The notes under the pieces: model-generated | Told to the model about the DNA's origin: nothing | Seen by the model: only the letters and a program-made list of their open reading frames with translations | Database searches by the model: none | In this document: positions 1-12,365 of the stretch, one piece after another | How positions within the stretch are numbered: position 1 is the first letter of the stretch | Layout of the letters: each line of letters begins with the position of its first letter | Program-made: the position numbers and the translations under genes | From: Fulvia fulva | Lineage: Eukaryota; Ascomycota; Dothideomycetes; Mycosphaerellales; Mycosphaerellaceae | NCBI RefSeq assembly: GCF_020509005.1 | Contig: NC_063014.1 | Span: forward strand, 3,844,001 to 3,908,000 | DNA length: 64,000 nucleotides | Direction of reading: 5' to 3'

Positions 1-2709
1 TACGAGGACAAGTTTAAGGCGTTCGACCTTAAGTACGGTAAGACCGGTAACGGTAATAAGATCTAAGGTAATAAGAAGACTACTAAGGGTAACGATAATA
101 AGAAGGATACGGCTTCGGGGAGTAGCGGTAATAATACTAACCCGAACGCTAAGACTAAGTAGGCTAATCGAACTTAGGCATTTTAGTATATCTAACCTTT
201 AGATACTACTCGCGCCTAGGAATATATCGATTAGAATCGGTACTTAAATTACGAATAAGAAGGTTACCGCCGTGTCGATACCGGTTAGTACCCCCTTCGA
301 GATATCGCCCGCCGTCTATTTACGCTAGGCTATAACCTAAGTAATAACCGCCGTAAGGGTAGTAATAGTAGTAACGCTAATAATACCGGCGGCGCGGGAA
401 ACGCCTAGTCTACTCTATAAGCGTAATACGTAGTAGACCGTACGAGTTAGAGTTACGAGAAAACGAGAAAAAGTATAAATATAAACATAGGCCTCCTAAG
501 AAATGTAAGGTTTTAAGTATATTAGTATACTCTATACTAGCTACAAACTACTCTATAGATAAACACAGTCCGGTAATAGCTTCTTATCTAGTTATACTAT
601 ATATAGTAAATAGAAAGATCCCTACTCAAACCCTTTATAATAATAGTACTAACTCTACGTACTTTAATATCGACTTTACGTATAAGAACAACCTTAATAT
701 AATATAGCTACCTAATCCGTTAGGACTAATATTAGTAGATAGCCGACCTACTAGTGACCTTATTCCTAATAGAATAACGGTATAGATTTAGATCGGCAAC
801 TACGTAGAGACTAGGTCTAGCTACTACGTATTACTAGAATATGATATAGTCCTCGGCCGTCCCTAGTACGACGAGTATCAACCTACGTTCTACTATACGT
901 TAGGAACTATAACCCTATTCTTACCGTATTGTCGACAGAACTATATACTCGTAACTGAACTAGTATACGTATAGTCTATTAACAATAAGGGTATTATACT
1001 AATAGGCGTTCTTTAGACCGAGATACTAGTACTAGAGAGTTCGCGACCTCAAGCTCTCTCTAATTACGTCAAACCCTACGTAGAGGATAAAGACGAACCT
1101 ATAGTAGTATAGGAGACGTATACGACGAAGGTAGTAATACGACATACCGTCGATATCTACGATAAACCGGAACCGTCTTATTACGTCCGCTAGCTACTAC
1201 CCGCCGATAGGGTTGAAACACTTAAGCGCCTAGTACGTCGAACGAAGAAAGAACTAAAGGTCGAGACTGAGCCGGAGATCGATATTAAGCCTATTAATAT
1301 AGAAGCACTTCGGCGTATAAGCCGGAGGAAGGGCTATAAAGTATATATAATATAGATGTTTAATCTAAAAGAAAATCTTAATAAGTAAGTCGCGCGAGAC
1401 CCGCTATCCGCGTATATACTAGAGGCTTTTAGTATAAGAGCGAAGCTAGTACTAGGAGGTAGCGCGGCGATGTTAGTAGATACTAACACTTAAGAAAATA
1501 TAGATAGATAGGACGAGCCCCGGGGTGACTATACCTAGCAGTAACATAACGCCTCTACTATATTAGCTAACGACTATTAACGTTTTATAAACGGTAAGGA
1601 CAAAGACTACGATCCTATCCCTTTGTTACTAGTAGAGTTTAGGGAAATAGCTAGGCTATTTAGCCGTAAGGAAGTAGACAAGGTCCTACCGCGACGGCCT
1701 AGCGTAGACTATAAGATCAAGCTAAAGAATAGTTAGACACCGCTATTCCGAAGACTATACTCCTTCTCTATATAAGAGAACGAGGTAATTAAGAAGTAGA
1801 TCGACGACTAACTTAAGAAAGGTTTTATTTAGAGAAGCGTATTACTAGTAGTAGTACCTATTCTAATAGTCAAAAAGCCGGATAGAGGGCTACGAGTATA
1901 CGTAGACTATAGAGCTCTAAACGCGCTTACGACGAAGAGTCGCTACCCGATTCTACTATTTTAAGAGACCTTAGATCGTATTACTAGCGCGTAATAGTTT
2001 ACTAAGCTAGATATTATCGCTACGTTTAATCGCATCTGTATTATAGTAGGAGACGAGTAGAAAATGGCCTTTACTACTAGATATAGGTAGTTTAAGTACG
2101 TAGTTATACCCTTTAGACTATATAATGTACTAGGAACGTTTTAGTTATTTATAAACGACATACTAAGGGAGTTTCTAGATGACTTCGTGTTATATTACCT
2201 TAATAACGTACTTGTCTTTAGTAAGACAAGAGAAGAGTATGTCTAATATATCCTAAAGGTTCTATAAAAGCTAGATACCGCCGGGCTCTAGTTAGATATT
2301 AACAAATACAAGTTCTTTAGACACGAGACTACTTATCTAGGTGTTATTATCACAAATAAGGGCATTAAGATATACCTAGCTAAGATTAAATACGTTAAGA
2401 ATTGGCCTATACCCGCGAATATTACCGACATCTTATCGTTTATAGAGTTTACTAACTTCTACCGTAGGTTTATTAAGGATTTTAGTAAGATCTACTTACC
2501 TATAACGAAGCTCACGAGGAAGAATGTCTTATAGGACTAGTCTCTAGCATATTAATAGGCATTCGAGGTATTAAAGCAAGCATTTATCGATATGCCTATC
2601 TTAAAACACTTCTACCTAGGGCGAGAGACTATTCTAGAAATAGATACCTTAGAGTACGTAATAGTAGTAGTACTCTTATAACGTAACGAGTAAGGAGTAT
2701 TATATCCTA
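1..2709 (+). mobile_element. Gypsy-3: RIP-decayed Ty3/gypsy gag-pol fragment
   Basis: Reading the plus strand and ignoring TAG/TAA stops gives a Ty3/gypsy polyprotein. An N-rich gag-like tail covers about 1-420. A protease-side motif like YDIVLGRPW lies near 838-880. The RT block runs about 1850-2260: [15 protein letters not shown] near 1870-1920, then the region equivalent to MPFGL..APxTFQ, then a decayed active-site region ending VLVFSK near 2225. The RT tail, including the FTNFYRRFIKDFS motif, is at about 2450-2490. The start of RNase H, ending near HPIxxxSR, is at about 2630-2709. CA/TG are nearly missing and the stops fall at expected Gln/Trp positions, so CpA-to-TpA mutation explains the damage. 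The 5' end lies outside the window. The 3' half is missing because the frame runs into an inverted LTR piece at 2710. The element is dead. Confidence 0.85.
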
Positions 2710-2800
2710 TAAAGCTAAGCCGCGCTAACCCGATACGGAAGGTCCGCGGTTTACCCGGGCCGACGTAGCTATAGTAAGGGGTCGCGGGCTACCCGTAATA
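2710..2800 (-). repeat. Truncated inverted LTR of the Gypsy-2 family
   Basis: This 91-bp stretch is the reverse complement of the first 91 bp of the 184-bp LTR found at 39440 and 51477. It ends cleanly at the LTR's outer terminus (CCCGTAATA, from an original CCCGTAACA). The inner edge joins Gypsy-3 at a short shared string (AAGCTAAGCC). The outer edge abuts copia pol sequence, so the LTR-bearing element apparently inserted into that copia and later lost its body. Confidence 0.8.
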
Positions 2801-4010
2801 AAACCCTACCGAATACGGTCCTTAAGGTACTCCGGAGTCTCTACGGCCTAAAGTAGGTAGCTAGAGACTAGAATATACTCTATATCGCTACGTTAGTTAA
2901 AATAGAATTCTACTAGTCCGAGGTAGACCTATATCTCCTTACTTATACTAAGAGAGACATTATACTACTTATCTATATAGACGATATACCTATTACAGTA
3001 CTAAGATTAGCCGATATCTGATAGTTTAAGAAGCAGTTCGCGTAATACTTTAAGATTAAGGATCTCGGGGAACCGGAGAAACTACTAGGACTAAAGATTA
3101 CTCGCGATAGGCGTAATAGTACCCTAAAACTCGACTAGGGCTATTATATCTGTAAGGCCCTTACTAAAATAGATATAGTAAAAGAAAAGGCAAGCCTAAC
3201 ACTCTCGCTAATAGATAGTTACGATGATCTCCGTCCTATAGCCCCGAACGACGAGAGATGTAGTAAGGATAACTACTAGAGCGATAATAGGACCTAGATA
3301 TAGCTAATAACTATAACGAGACCGGACCTAGCCTTCCTACTCGGGAGAACTAGCACATATGTCGCGGATCTAACAAAGCGGTATATAAAAGTACTAAAGA
3401 AGGTCTCGAGATACCTAAGGTTGTTCCCCGACCTAGGGTTAATATTTAGACGTAGTAGCGGTACCCTAACCGGATAATTAGACTCCGACTACGCGATAGA
3501 TCGAGTAGATAGGGTCTTAATTCTAGGACATGTCTAGCTAGTATACGGTACGCCTATATCCTAGATAAGTAAGAAGCAAAAGTCTATAGTAACCTCTACT
3601 ATAGAGGCAGAGTTTATAGCGATAAACGCCGCCGCGAAACAATCCTAGTTCCTAGCGGCTATCCTCCGAGAGATGAACTACCCGGGGCTAGTAGGAGACT
3701 ACTCTTTCTAACTAATAGTCCTAGCCGATAAGAGTACCGTCGACGAACTGAGACTAGTACGCCTTATAGGGGATAACTAGGCGGCTCTAACCTTAGTTAA
3801 GGACGCCTATATCTACGAAAGATCTAAGTATATTAATATTGCCTACAACTATATTAGGCACCTCTAGTAGTAGAGGAAGATTAAAGTAGAGTACTACTAT
3901 ACTAAGGAGATAGTAGTAGATAGTTTGACTAAAGCGCTAGCCGGTCCCTAGTTCTAGACCTTCGTACGATAGCTATAGCTAGTATAGTAGGAACAATCGT
4001 TCCTCGCCTT
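2801..4010 (+). pseudogene. RIP-decayed Ty1/copia pol fragment (RT to RNase H)
   Basis: Conceptual translation aligns end to end with the C-terminal third of Copia-1 (its 16290-15115 part). It starts near VLRSLYGLK at about 2818, passes the RT catalytic region (decayed DD pair near 2980), then TRPDLAF at about 3320. RNase H follows with DSDYAxDRVDR (about 3482-3515), TxEAEFxAxNAAAKQS (about 3600-3645) and GDNxAALTLVKDA (about 3770-3810), ending near 3990. It is a related family rather than the same one, because amino-acid differences go beyond RIP. Stops are TAG/TAA. The 5' two thirds are absent, the sequence being cut by the LTR piece at 2800. Confidence 0.85.
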
Positions 4011-4419
4011 ACGACCTAAGTAGGAGTATTACGAATATAGGTTAGTAGGTATATCGTACGGTACTAAGACTAACTTAGTATATACTAAGCTAGTCGAGAC
4101 AATAGTACGGCAATACTACCGAGACACCGTACGAATAGTAAGAGCGACTTAGAGGACCTAAAGTCGCTTAGCTAGTTAGTACGAGACTGTCGGAGGAACT
4201 GCCGTCGTAGGATAAGATATAGATAAAACCGATAAGGCGTAGTAAAACAGAACTAGGACTAGAGCGAAATCCCTCTATATAGGTATAAGAGACGTAGTCT
4301 CTATACCGATAGTAGAGACACCTTTAGTACTAAACACTGTTCTACTATATATCTTCGTATACTATATTAGTCCTTCCTCCTTCTCTATTACGTGTCCTAA
4401 CTTCCGTATATATATATAT
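4011..4419. other. RIPed stretch without a recognised gene (possible copia 3' end/LTR)
   Basis: This lies directly downstream of the decayed copia frame, so a 3' UTR and LTR would be expected here. I see an AT-rich segment with a (TA)n run near 4412-4424, but no second LTR copy in the window to define its ends. Confidence 0.3.
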
Positions 4420-5150
4420 ACTATACCTGTTTTTACTATATACGACGAATACGCCGGTATATAGAGCGTAAGGATCTTATAGTCTAGATAGTAGTCCTTA
4501 AAACCCTAGTTTAAATAGCTCTTATAGCCGGCCAAAATAAGTAACCTATAGCTACTTATAGAACGCGCCTCTATATACGCGTTAAAGTACTTTAACTACT
4601 TAAGGCTAAGTACGTTACTTATCTATCTATTCTCGGAGACCGTAAGCTTCTAATTCCGTAGTATATCTACCTCTTCGTACGATACCAAAATATAGACGCG
4701 CCCTTTATAGATAATAAAGGGCGGGGTCGAGTAGCTAGCGGTATAGATACTCTAAGTAACTATAACCTACTCTCTATTACTAGGCTAAGTAGCCGTAGGG
4801 CGAGAGCGTTATTCTAAGCTAGTAACGACTTTTATAGAGCTAATCACGTCTATTTAAAAGCCCGTCTTATTGAAGTTATAGATATCCTCGTTATATACGC
4901 TATAATTAGTGATCGTCTCTTATATAAGCTTATACTAGGCGCTTATAACTTCTAGAGCTTCCTAGAGTATTCTCTAACGGTCCTTCGCTCGGTTAAAGGC
5001 CGGTTTAAGCTCGGTAGAGCGCGAAATAAATCTCTCTACCTAGTTCTTACCTACCGGATCCGCCTCGCGTTTACCGAGTAGCTTATCCGCTATATCTACC
5101 ACCTCGCTAAGGGTAGGTACAAATCCTCGCGAGTCAAGGTCGAGGATAAG
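4420..5150 (-). pseudogene. RIP-decayed pogo/Fot1-type (Tc1-mariner) transposase fragment
   Basis: Minus-strand conceptual translation gives the pogo/Fot1 transposase order. First comes the end of the HTH/CENP-B-like DNA-binding part (LDSRGF..LSEVVDIADKLL, then VGKNxVERF) at about 5140-5040. Next is the start of the DDE domain with EDIYNFNxTGF near 4890-4860, then the QPGNREQVTVIESI-like block near 4790-4740. Downstream there is IIxKGR followed by SENR. A remnant of the catalytic GYxSHL region is at about 4530-4500, with IPAYSS near 4470. The extreme N-terminus is lost at the junction with LINE sequence near 5150. Terminal inverted repeats were not found. The fragment is dead. Confidence 0.7.
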
Positions 5151-5990
5151 AGACATAACTACTAACTATATAAGGACCTTACTAGGGCCGAAGTAAGTAT
5201 AGCGATCTAAATTAAGTCTTGTTAAGATGTAGTATCTCAAAGGGAGTTAATAATTAGGAAGTGATCTAGTAGCCTAAAGCATCTTCGATGACTCAGCTTA
5301 TAGAGAGATACCTTCTCTCCCCTTTAGCTTAGATAGACATCTAATATAATCAACATATTAGTTCCTAATATGTTACTATATACTCGTACTATTAGTCAGT
5401 TAAATATTGATCTCTTACTCTACTCCGCTACTATCTACCCGTATCTATTTAATAAGTCTAAATATATTAGGTAGAGGGCCTACCTATTTAGAAGATTCGT
5501 ACTAGATATCGAGAGCTTAGTGACCTTAGCTTACTAATATAGCTACCTATTGCAAAGCCGGGAGTATATACTACTACGATACCCGTAGTAAGTAAGCGGT
5601 AGGGATACGTAGAGATATTAAGTAGAGAGAAGGGACTATAAGGCCCTTATTAAAGACAAAGGCAATATCCGCCGGATTATACGGTAGATACTACGATAAG
5701 GTTTCTTCTAATAATTTAGCCTAGTAAAGGAGACGGAAGGGTAGATAGACAAGAGGCGGAAGCTAGAGGGGTTATAGATAGGATAGTTATTAGGGTAGGC
5801 CTATAATACTAGCGTACCCTTAAAAAGGAAAGCGTAAGGTATAGGGACGAGAGATAGGACCTATAGGAGAGAGGAGGGGTTTTTACTAATATAGTTCCCC
5901 CTTTATATATAGCAAACAAGATAGTATAGTAACATAGGCTATAGGGCACTATAACAACTTAATAAAATATCTATCTATCTATATATATTA
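5151..5990 (+). mobile_element. RIP-decayed 3' end of a LINE-B copy, interrupted by a solo LTR
   Basis: The segments 5151-5219 and 5455-5990 together match the C-terminal end of LINE-B ORF2 and its 3' UTR (compare 31615-32199). They share RHNY..Y.DLxRAEVSIAIQ, then RAYLFRR and a decayed cysteine-knuckle region. The GGGTTTTTAC motif is also shared, and the copy ends in an ATCT-repeat tail near 5968-5986. The LINE body upstream is missing, either a 5' truncation or a rearrangement against the pogo fragment. Confidence 0.7.
5220..5454. repeat. Solo LTR (235 bp) with 5-bp target duplication AGTCT
   Basis: The segment begins TGTTAAGATG and ends TTTAATA (TA from an original CA). It is bracketed by AGTCT at 5215-5219 and 5455-5459. 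The LINE-B coding sequence resumes in register after removing it. It still contains several CA and TG dinucleotides, unlike the LINE around it, so it was RIPed less and inserted later. A perfect hairpin (10-bp arms AACATATTAG/CTAATATGTT, 3-nt loop) lies near 5352-5374. No internal element remains. Confidence 0.75.
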
Positions 5991-6189
5991 TTTCTATCTA
6001 AACCTTATGTTTAGGATACTACTATATATTACGTTGGATTTATAGAGACTCTATTACTGTACGCTATACCCCTTAGACTCCGTACCTAGACATCTTTAAC
6101 TACGTTAAGCGATATACTAGTGAGACGCTTATCCTTACCGTCGAGTCTAACGCCTAGGCTTCCCTCGAAGATATATAGGACGAACCTTA
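5991..6189. other. Short RIPed spacer, nothing recognised
   Basis: This lies between the ATCT tail of the LINE-B fragment and the point where LINE-A similarity begins. No coding pattern was seen on either strand. Confidence 0.3.
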
Positions 6190-9100
6190 TTTAATTTAGA
6201 TAGCTTAAAGTTCTCTTCACCCTGTTTCTTTAGCTCTAACGCCGCGGAGGTGTCTAGCTACATTAGGTAACTCCTAGGTAATAGTAGTCTAGGCTACGGT
6301 ACTACTAGCGCCTACGGCTCTATAGGTAAAGCTCTCCTAAGATAACTAGTAGTAACTTATAGAGGACGTAAAAAGTATAGAAACTAACGATTAGCTCCTA
6401 TACTAGTCTCTATAGGTAATGATCACTTAGCTACGTACGGCGCTTATACTATCGTATTACCGAGGGTAATAAGAAATAAGGACGACGTCCTAGGCAATTA
6501 GTAAGGCCACCCGGAATTAATACTACTATAGCTAGGTATCGGTCGCGGTATCGGTACTAGGCCCCCGCCTAACGTACGATATAGTCACGATCCGTATTAT
6601 AGTAAAGGAAGACTAGGCCGAAGTTACGAAGCTATCGAATAAGGAGCTCGCCTAGCGGATTAATTAACTAGGGGTAGTCGTAGTGAACTAATAGTCTAAT
6701 AGTACTCTATAGATCTATACTAGCTCTACTAGTACTAGGGAGTACCTAGAGGTATAGCTATAGTAGGTATCTAAGGTTACGGTAATAGTAAAGGTCTTAA
6801 AGAAGTAATTTACGATCCTAGTCTACGATATACCTAAAGAGTTTAACCTAACTAACTAAGGTCACCTACGTACTCTCTAAGAGGATAACCCGGTCACTCT
6901 TAACTCTCTAACCTAGAAGGCGACTTAGCTTAATAGGAAATAGCTTGAAGGTAAGAAGGCCTCGGCGCTAATCGTATAGCTATAAGACACGAAAGCGGTA
7001 GATCTAGTAATAGAACAAGGCCTAATCTAGTAATATAGCCTTAAGCTAGTCGAAAAAGCACTCCTTATCCTTTCGTATCCTCTAATACTTCAAATGCTAA
7101 TAGTATAGACACCAAACCTATACGTATATAAACAAGTAGGCCTACTCGGACTATATAGGAGACTATATATCTAGGGACTATACATCGGCTACGAGGCGGT
7201 ACGCGACCTATCCGGGGTACTACCTATCGTATAGCGCGGAATACCTATAGCGGAAATTAGTAAAAAACAAGGCAATTATAAACAGAACCGTCGCCCTAAG
7301 ATTCTACGGCGACCGTAAGGCTAGTCTCTACCGGAACTAGCTAGCGGCGGTCGGGTATAAGCGCTCTAGGGCCGAGAATAATATAAAGGATACGTAACCT
7401 AGGGCGTACGAAAGGCTACGTAGTCTACTAGTTACGGCGGGGGAATCTAACTAGGCCCGGCTCCCCTTTAGTATATAACTAATAGGCGTAGACTAGGACG
7501 CGCTAGGTAGTAGGATATAGGACATTATAGAGGAAATGATTGTTAATAACGAGAACTAGCCTCGATACGCTTAGTATTATCTAGTATAACGTTAACTATA
7601 GTAAGGATATAGTATAGAACTATTTCCTATACGAGGCGGACCCGTACGTCTACTACGTCCTAGTATTCTAGGAGCTATAGATTAACCTATACTATAAGAG
7701 ACTAACGACATAGAAGTTACTAGGCTATATAATATACCTACGAAGCGATAGTAGACCCCGTACGTGCTTCTATATTAGTAAGGATATACTAGAATCCGAC
7801 TAGGAGGTAGTATACTACGTAGACGAAGAAGGCGGGGGAGACATTCCCTCTCTCTACGTAGGTAGTACTTAGATATACAATATATATATATATCTAACCG
7901 CTAGCCTCGAGGTCTAGTCGCGACCCTAAGGTCTATAGACACCTAGAGAGTACGCTTAAGAGACAAGGGTACTATATTGTAGTAGGAGACTTTAATATAT
8001 ACTACCCTTCCTAGGAAAGCCTTATATAGCCGTACCCTATAGCCGACGAAGTAATGGACTTAATAGCGAGTAACGTAATTGCCCTTAATACTCCGAAGGA
8101 CCTAGGTACCTAGAAGAGAGGAGGACTCTAAGGTACGATCGACCTCTCCTAGATCTTAGATAGCTACTACTATAAGGTAACCTACTATAGGATCGAATAT
8201 AAACTCGAGGCGTCGTTAGACTATATACTAGTTAGGACCTCTATTACGATATAGATATAATATATACTAGCGAGAACCCCTAAGCTAAACTAGGGAAAGT
8301 CCTACTAGGCTAATATCTAGGTATACCTCGACGACTCCGAGAGGCTAGTCTAGATCGCGTAGTAGTAATACAATAGTAAAGACGAGATAGACGAGGTAGT
8401 CCAAGGGTTAATAGACGAAATAAGAAAAGCGACCTTACTTTATATTCCGCTTACTTAACTAACGATATAGTCTAAACTATACTAGACGCCGAAGTATACT
8501 ACGGTAGTAAGAGAAGTAAGGAGAGCCCGCCGGGTATAGACGAGTATCTATAGCGAGGAGGCCTAGAACGTATTTAGGGAGGTATACTAATAGAAGAAAG
8601 CTACGATACGGAGGGAGAAAGTAGTCGGCTAGAGGGCTATAGTAGAAGAAATCGCTAGTAAGCTAGCGAGGATGTAGAAGCTAGCGAAATAGGCCCGATA
8701 GGACCCTATATAGAGCCCCTCCTTCTCTATCCTAGCGCTATAATCGCCTAGTAGCCCGGTTAGCGACCCCGAGGCTAAGGCGCGTCTACTAGCTAGTAAG
8801 TTCTTCCCGCCCCTAGTCGAGGCTAATCTAAGCGATATAAATAGCTCTACTCCCCTAGCCCCTAGTATCGCGGTCTAATAGAATATATCCGAGGGAGATG
8901 TTACCGCTATACTTAGGAATATACCGGTCAAGAAAGCCCCGGGGCCGGATAGGATCCTAAACGAACTACTAAAGAAGTATAGAGATTAACTAGCCCTAGT
9001 AGTCGTAGCGATCTTTAACGCCTACCTATAGACCGGATACTACCTTACGGTATTTAAACAATCGACGATAGTAGTCCTACGTAAGCCGTAAAAGGAAGAC

Positions 9101-9481
9101 TATACGTAGGTAAAGTCGTACCGCCTAATTACGCTCCTTAATACTCTTAAGAAGGCGCTTAAGAGGCTAATTATAACGAGACTCTTTAAGGCGGTAGAGG
9201 AGTACTCCCTACTCCCGGATACCTAGATAGGTACGCGCCTATAGCGATTGACGCTATCCGCGATAGAACTTATTACCTCTTAGGTAAAGGCTATCTAGTA
9301 TAGGAATAGGGACAAGGTAGTATCCTTACTTAGTCTAGATATATCGGGAGCCTTCGACTACGTATTATACCCGCGGCTACTCTATATCCTAAGGTCGAAA
9401 GGACTCTCTAAGTAGCTTATTAACTTCGGACGGTTCTACCTCTAAAACCGTAGTACGTCGATCCTAGTCGGTTAGTATAAG

Positions 9482-9634
9482 TGTTACGGCTACGTAAGCG
9501 GCCCGCTTAGACCCGCGCTACCGGCTTACCTAAATAGGCAAAAGACGAGGTCGTAAAGCTTATAAGCTTTATACTAGCGGAGCCTTATCTAGGCTCACTT
9601 CGGATAATAGACTACCCTAAGTACCGCCGTAATA
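9482..9634. repeat. Solo LTR-like insertion (153 bp) in LINE-A ORF2
   Basis: It interrupts the LINE-A RT frame just before the GIPQGS motif. Termini are TGTTACGGC and GCCGTAATA; the latter is the RIPed form of GCCGTAACA, giving perfect 9-bp inverted ends. Flanks are ATAAG (9477-9481) and ATAAA (9635-9639), an imperfect 5-bp target duplication. The termini resemble, but the body differs from, the Gypsy-2 LTR. Confidence 0.65.
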
Positions 9635-11186
9635 ATAAACGCCTATTTTAAGTAGTCTATACTAGAGTCCCGTAAGGCTTAACGCTAGTACCTATCCGAT
9701 TCTACTTCTTTATAGCGACGTTACTCCTAGCCCTAGAATCCTAGAATACCGCTACGAGCGGCTTCGTAGACGATACGAATATCCTAGCGTAGTCGTCCTC
9801 GACTAAGGAGAACTATAGGCTACTAGAAGAGAAGCATAAGATCTACGAGGACTAGGCTAGGAGGCACGGGGCTCGGTTTGCCCTAGAAAAGTACAATCTA
9901 ATACACTTTACGCGCCGGCTACGTTTCTATAATAGATAAGCTTCTATCTAGATATAGGGGTATACGGCTAACCCGTTAAAATAGCTTAGGATTCTCGGCT
10001 ATAGGTAGACCCGGCGCTACGGTAGAGGAAGTACGTATAGGCAATGTTATAGAAAGCTAAACAGAATATAGCATTATACTAGAGGCTTACTACGTCTATA
10101 TAGGGGGCGGAGTTTTGGTAGTTACGACTTCTATATACTACTATTATACGGCTAGTCCTTACCTATAGTAGCTAAGTATAGTCCTTAGGTAAGAGGGCCT
10201 ACCTATTAAAGGGACTCGTCGCGCCGTTAGCGAAGATCTAAAACTAATGCCTAAGGAAGGTCACCGGGGTATATAAGTCGATACTAACGAGGATACTTAA
10301 GTACGAGACCGCTATACCGCCGATCGACCTATATATCTAGGGACTACGGACCTCCTACTTAGGCAAGTCGGCATAGTACCTAGTATAGAAGGTCATCGCT
10401 AGTACAGTCGTAAGGGCCCGCGAATTAGTACTAGCGTATAAGGGCATTCGACCCGGAAACGAGCCGAACTACCGGGTAAGGGACGAATAGCTAGTAATAT
10501 AATAGGAAGGTAAGAAATCGTTTATAGAGTAACTATAGAAAGAGAGGGGGAACAACTAGGTTATAGAGTATAGTAGACGCCCTTAGCTAGCGGCTTAACC
10601 TAAGGAATAGTTAGCTACGAAATCCGCGGTTAAGTACCCCCGAAGCTTATCTACTACCGCCTTACGAGGGTATAGAGTAGTATAGTAACCTAACTACGAA
10701 GCGAATATATCGGCCTCTAGAGGTACCTATTATAGAGGAAGGTTCTAGAATATACAAATACTAGCTACTTCTACGGCTATTACTCCTAGAATATACGGTA
10801 CGTACTCCTCGTCTATCCGAGGTAGTTGCTAGGAATAGGGGAGTAGATAGTAAAGGCGAGAAACCGGACGATTAGGGTACTTCTTAATAACGTTAAGGAC
10901 CTACGGCGTATTACGAACTAGATACTAGAGAAGGGCTGGCTAGAACAGTACCGCCTAGTAGGAGTAGTATAGGAAGAGAGGATACGGCGTAGCGCGACGA
11001 GACCGGCTAGGAGCGGGGGCTAACGGGGTAGTAATATAGACTACGTACGTTTAGAGGGAAAGCTAATATAGATAAGGAGAAGTCGGGGACGGGAAGGGTT
11101 TTTACCTATTCGGGTTTCCCTTTATATATAATAGTAGATATATACCTATATAGGCCGAATAGGGTCCTAGAACAGGGGAATAATAA

Positions 11187-11204
11187 ATCTATCTATCTAT
11201 ATAG
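11187..11204 (+). repeat. (ATCT)n 3' tail of LINE-A
   Basis: This tandem tetranucleotide run marks the 3' terminus of the plus-strand LINE-A copy. The same tail terminates the copies ending at 43091 and 58082. Confidence 0.75.
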
Positions 11205-11205
11205 T

Positions 11206-12243
11206 TCGAGTAGGCCTACTTATTTATATGAGTAAAGGTTTAGTATCTATACTATTAGTATTTAAAGTATTAGAGGACACGAAAGGATAAGGAGTACTTT
11301 TCGACTATCTTAAGGCTATATTACTAGATTAGGCCTTTTTCTTCTACTAGATCCGCCGCTTTCTCGTCTTATAGCTATACTATTAGCGCCGAGGCCTTCT
11401 TACCTTCTAGCTATTTCCTATCGAGCTAAGTCGCCTTCTAGATTAGAGAGTTAAGAGTAACTAGGTTGTCTTCTTAAAGAGTACGTAGGTGACCTTAGTT
11501 AGATAGGTCGAACTCTTTAGGTATATCGTAGATTAGGATCGTAAATTACTTCGTTAAGACCTTTACTAATACCGTAACCTTAGATACCTATTATAGCTAC
11601 GCCTCTAGGTGCTTCCTAGTAGTAGTAGGGCTAGTATAGATCTATAGAGTACCGTTAGACTGTTAGTTCACTACGACTACCCCTAGTTAGGTAATTCGTT
11701 AGGCGAGCTCCTTATTCGATAGCTTCGTAACTTCGGCCTAGTCTTCCTTTACTACAATACGGATCGTAACTACATCGTGCGTTAGGCGGGGGCCTAGTAT
11801 TGATGCCGCGACCGATACCTAGCTATAGGGGTGTTGATTCCGGGTGGCCTTACTAATCGCCTAAGACGTCGTCCTCATTTCTTATTGCCCTCGGTAATAG
11901 GATAGTACTAGCGCCGTACGTAGCTAAGTGATTATTACCTATAGAGACCGGTATAGGAGCTGATCGTTAGTTTCTATACTTTTTACGTCCTCTATAAGTT
12001 GCTACTAGTTGTCTTAGGGGAGCTTTGCCTATAGAGCCGTAGGCGCCGTTAGTACCGTAGCCTAGGCTACTATTACCTAGGAGTTGCCTAATGTAGCTAG
12101 GCACCTCCGCGGCGTTTAGAGCTAAAGAAATAGGGTAAAGAGAACTTTAAGCTATCTAAATTAAATAAGGTAGAACTCCCTTAATTCTAGGGGTAGTAGC
12201 CTACTTTATAGATCGTTAGAATAGCCTTAATAAGGGCTTTCGA
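11206..12243 (-). mobile_element. LINE-A 5' fragment (5' UTR and most of ORF1), RIPed
   Basis: It is colinear with 46938-47976 of the young LINE-A, on the same strand. The 5' terminus (CTTTCGA.. at about 12243) coincides with that of the young copy, so this is a genuine LINE head. ORF1 would start near 12073. It breaks off inside the zinc-knuckle region where the tail of the plus-strand LINE-A begins. Some CA/TG survive (for example TGTTAGTTCAC near 11660), so RIP is not complete here. Confidence 0.8.
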
Positions 12244-12302
12244 TTATATCGTATTTAGCGATAGCGCCGATAGACGTCGTCGATTTAGGTCCTATACGTA
12301 TA

Positions 12303-12365
12303 ACGTGCTTTACTACCGAGCGGGCTATACTACCGAGCGGGCTACTTTTACTAAGAACTATACTA
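12303..12365. repeat. Left terminal inverted repeat of the pogo-like element
   Basis: The reverse complement of this stretch is found at 13372-13434. It carries two direct copies of an ACCGAGCGGGC-containing unit, possible transposase binding sites. Confidence 0.8.

Larger units (their letters stand above)
6190..11205 (+). mobile_element. LINE-A copy, RIP-saturated, nearly full length
   Basis: It matches the un-RIPed LINE-A at 43091-47976 (reverse strand) along its whole length. ORF1 is at about 6281-7558, with its start ATG mutated to ATA and its zinc-knuckle cysteines largely lost. ORF2 is at about 7560-11023, with an APE-type endonuclease and an RT. The VVGDFNIHHPSWES block is at about 7980-8020, the KAPGPDGIPNELLKK equivalent at about 8935-8970, SLLSLDISGAFDYV at about 9325-9365, and FVDDTNILAW at about 9765-9793. 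The 3' UTR ends in (ATCT)n at 11187-11204. It retains the 55 bp (9284-9338) missing from the young copy. A solo LTR splits ORF2 at 9482. Similarity begins part-way through the 5' UTR, so the head is slightly truncated. Dense TAG/TAA stops make it dead. Confidence 0.88.
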
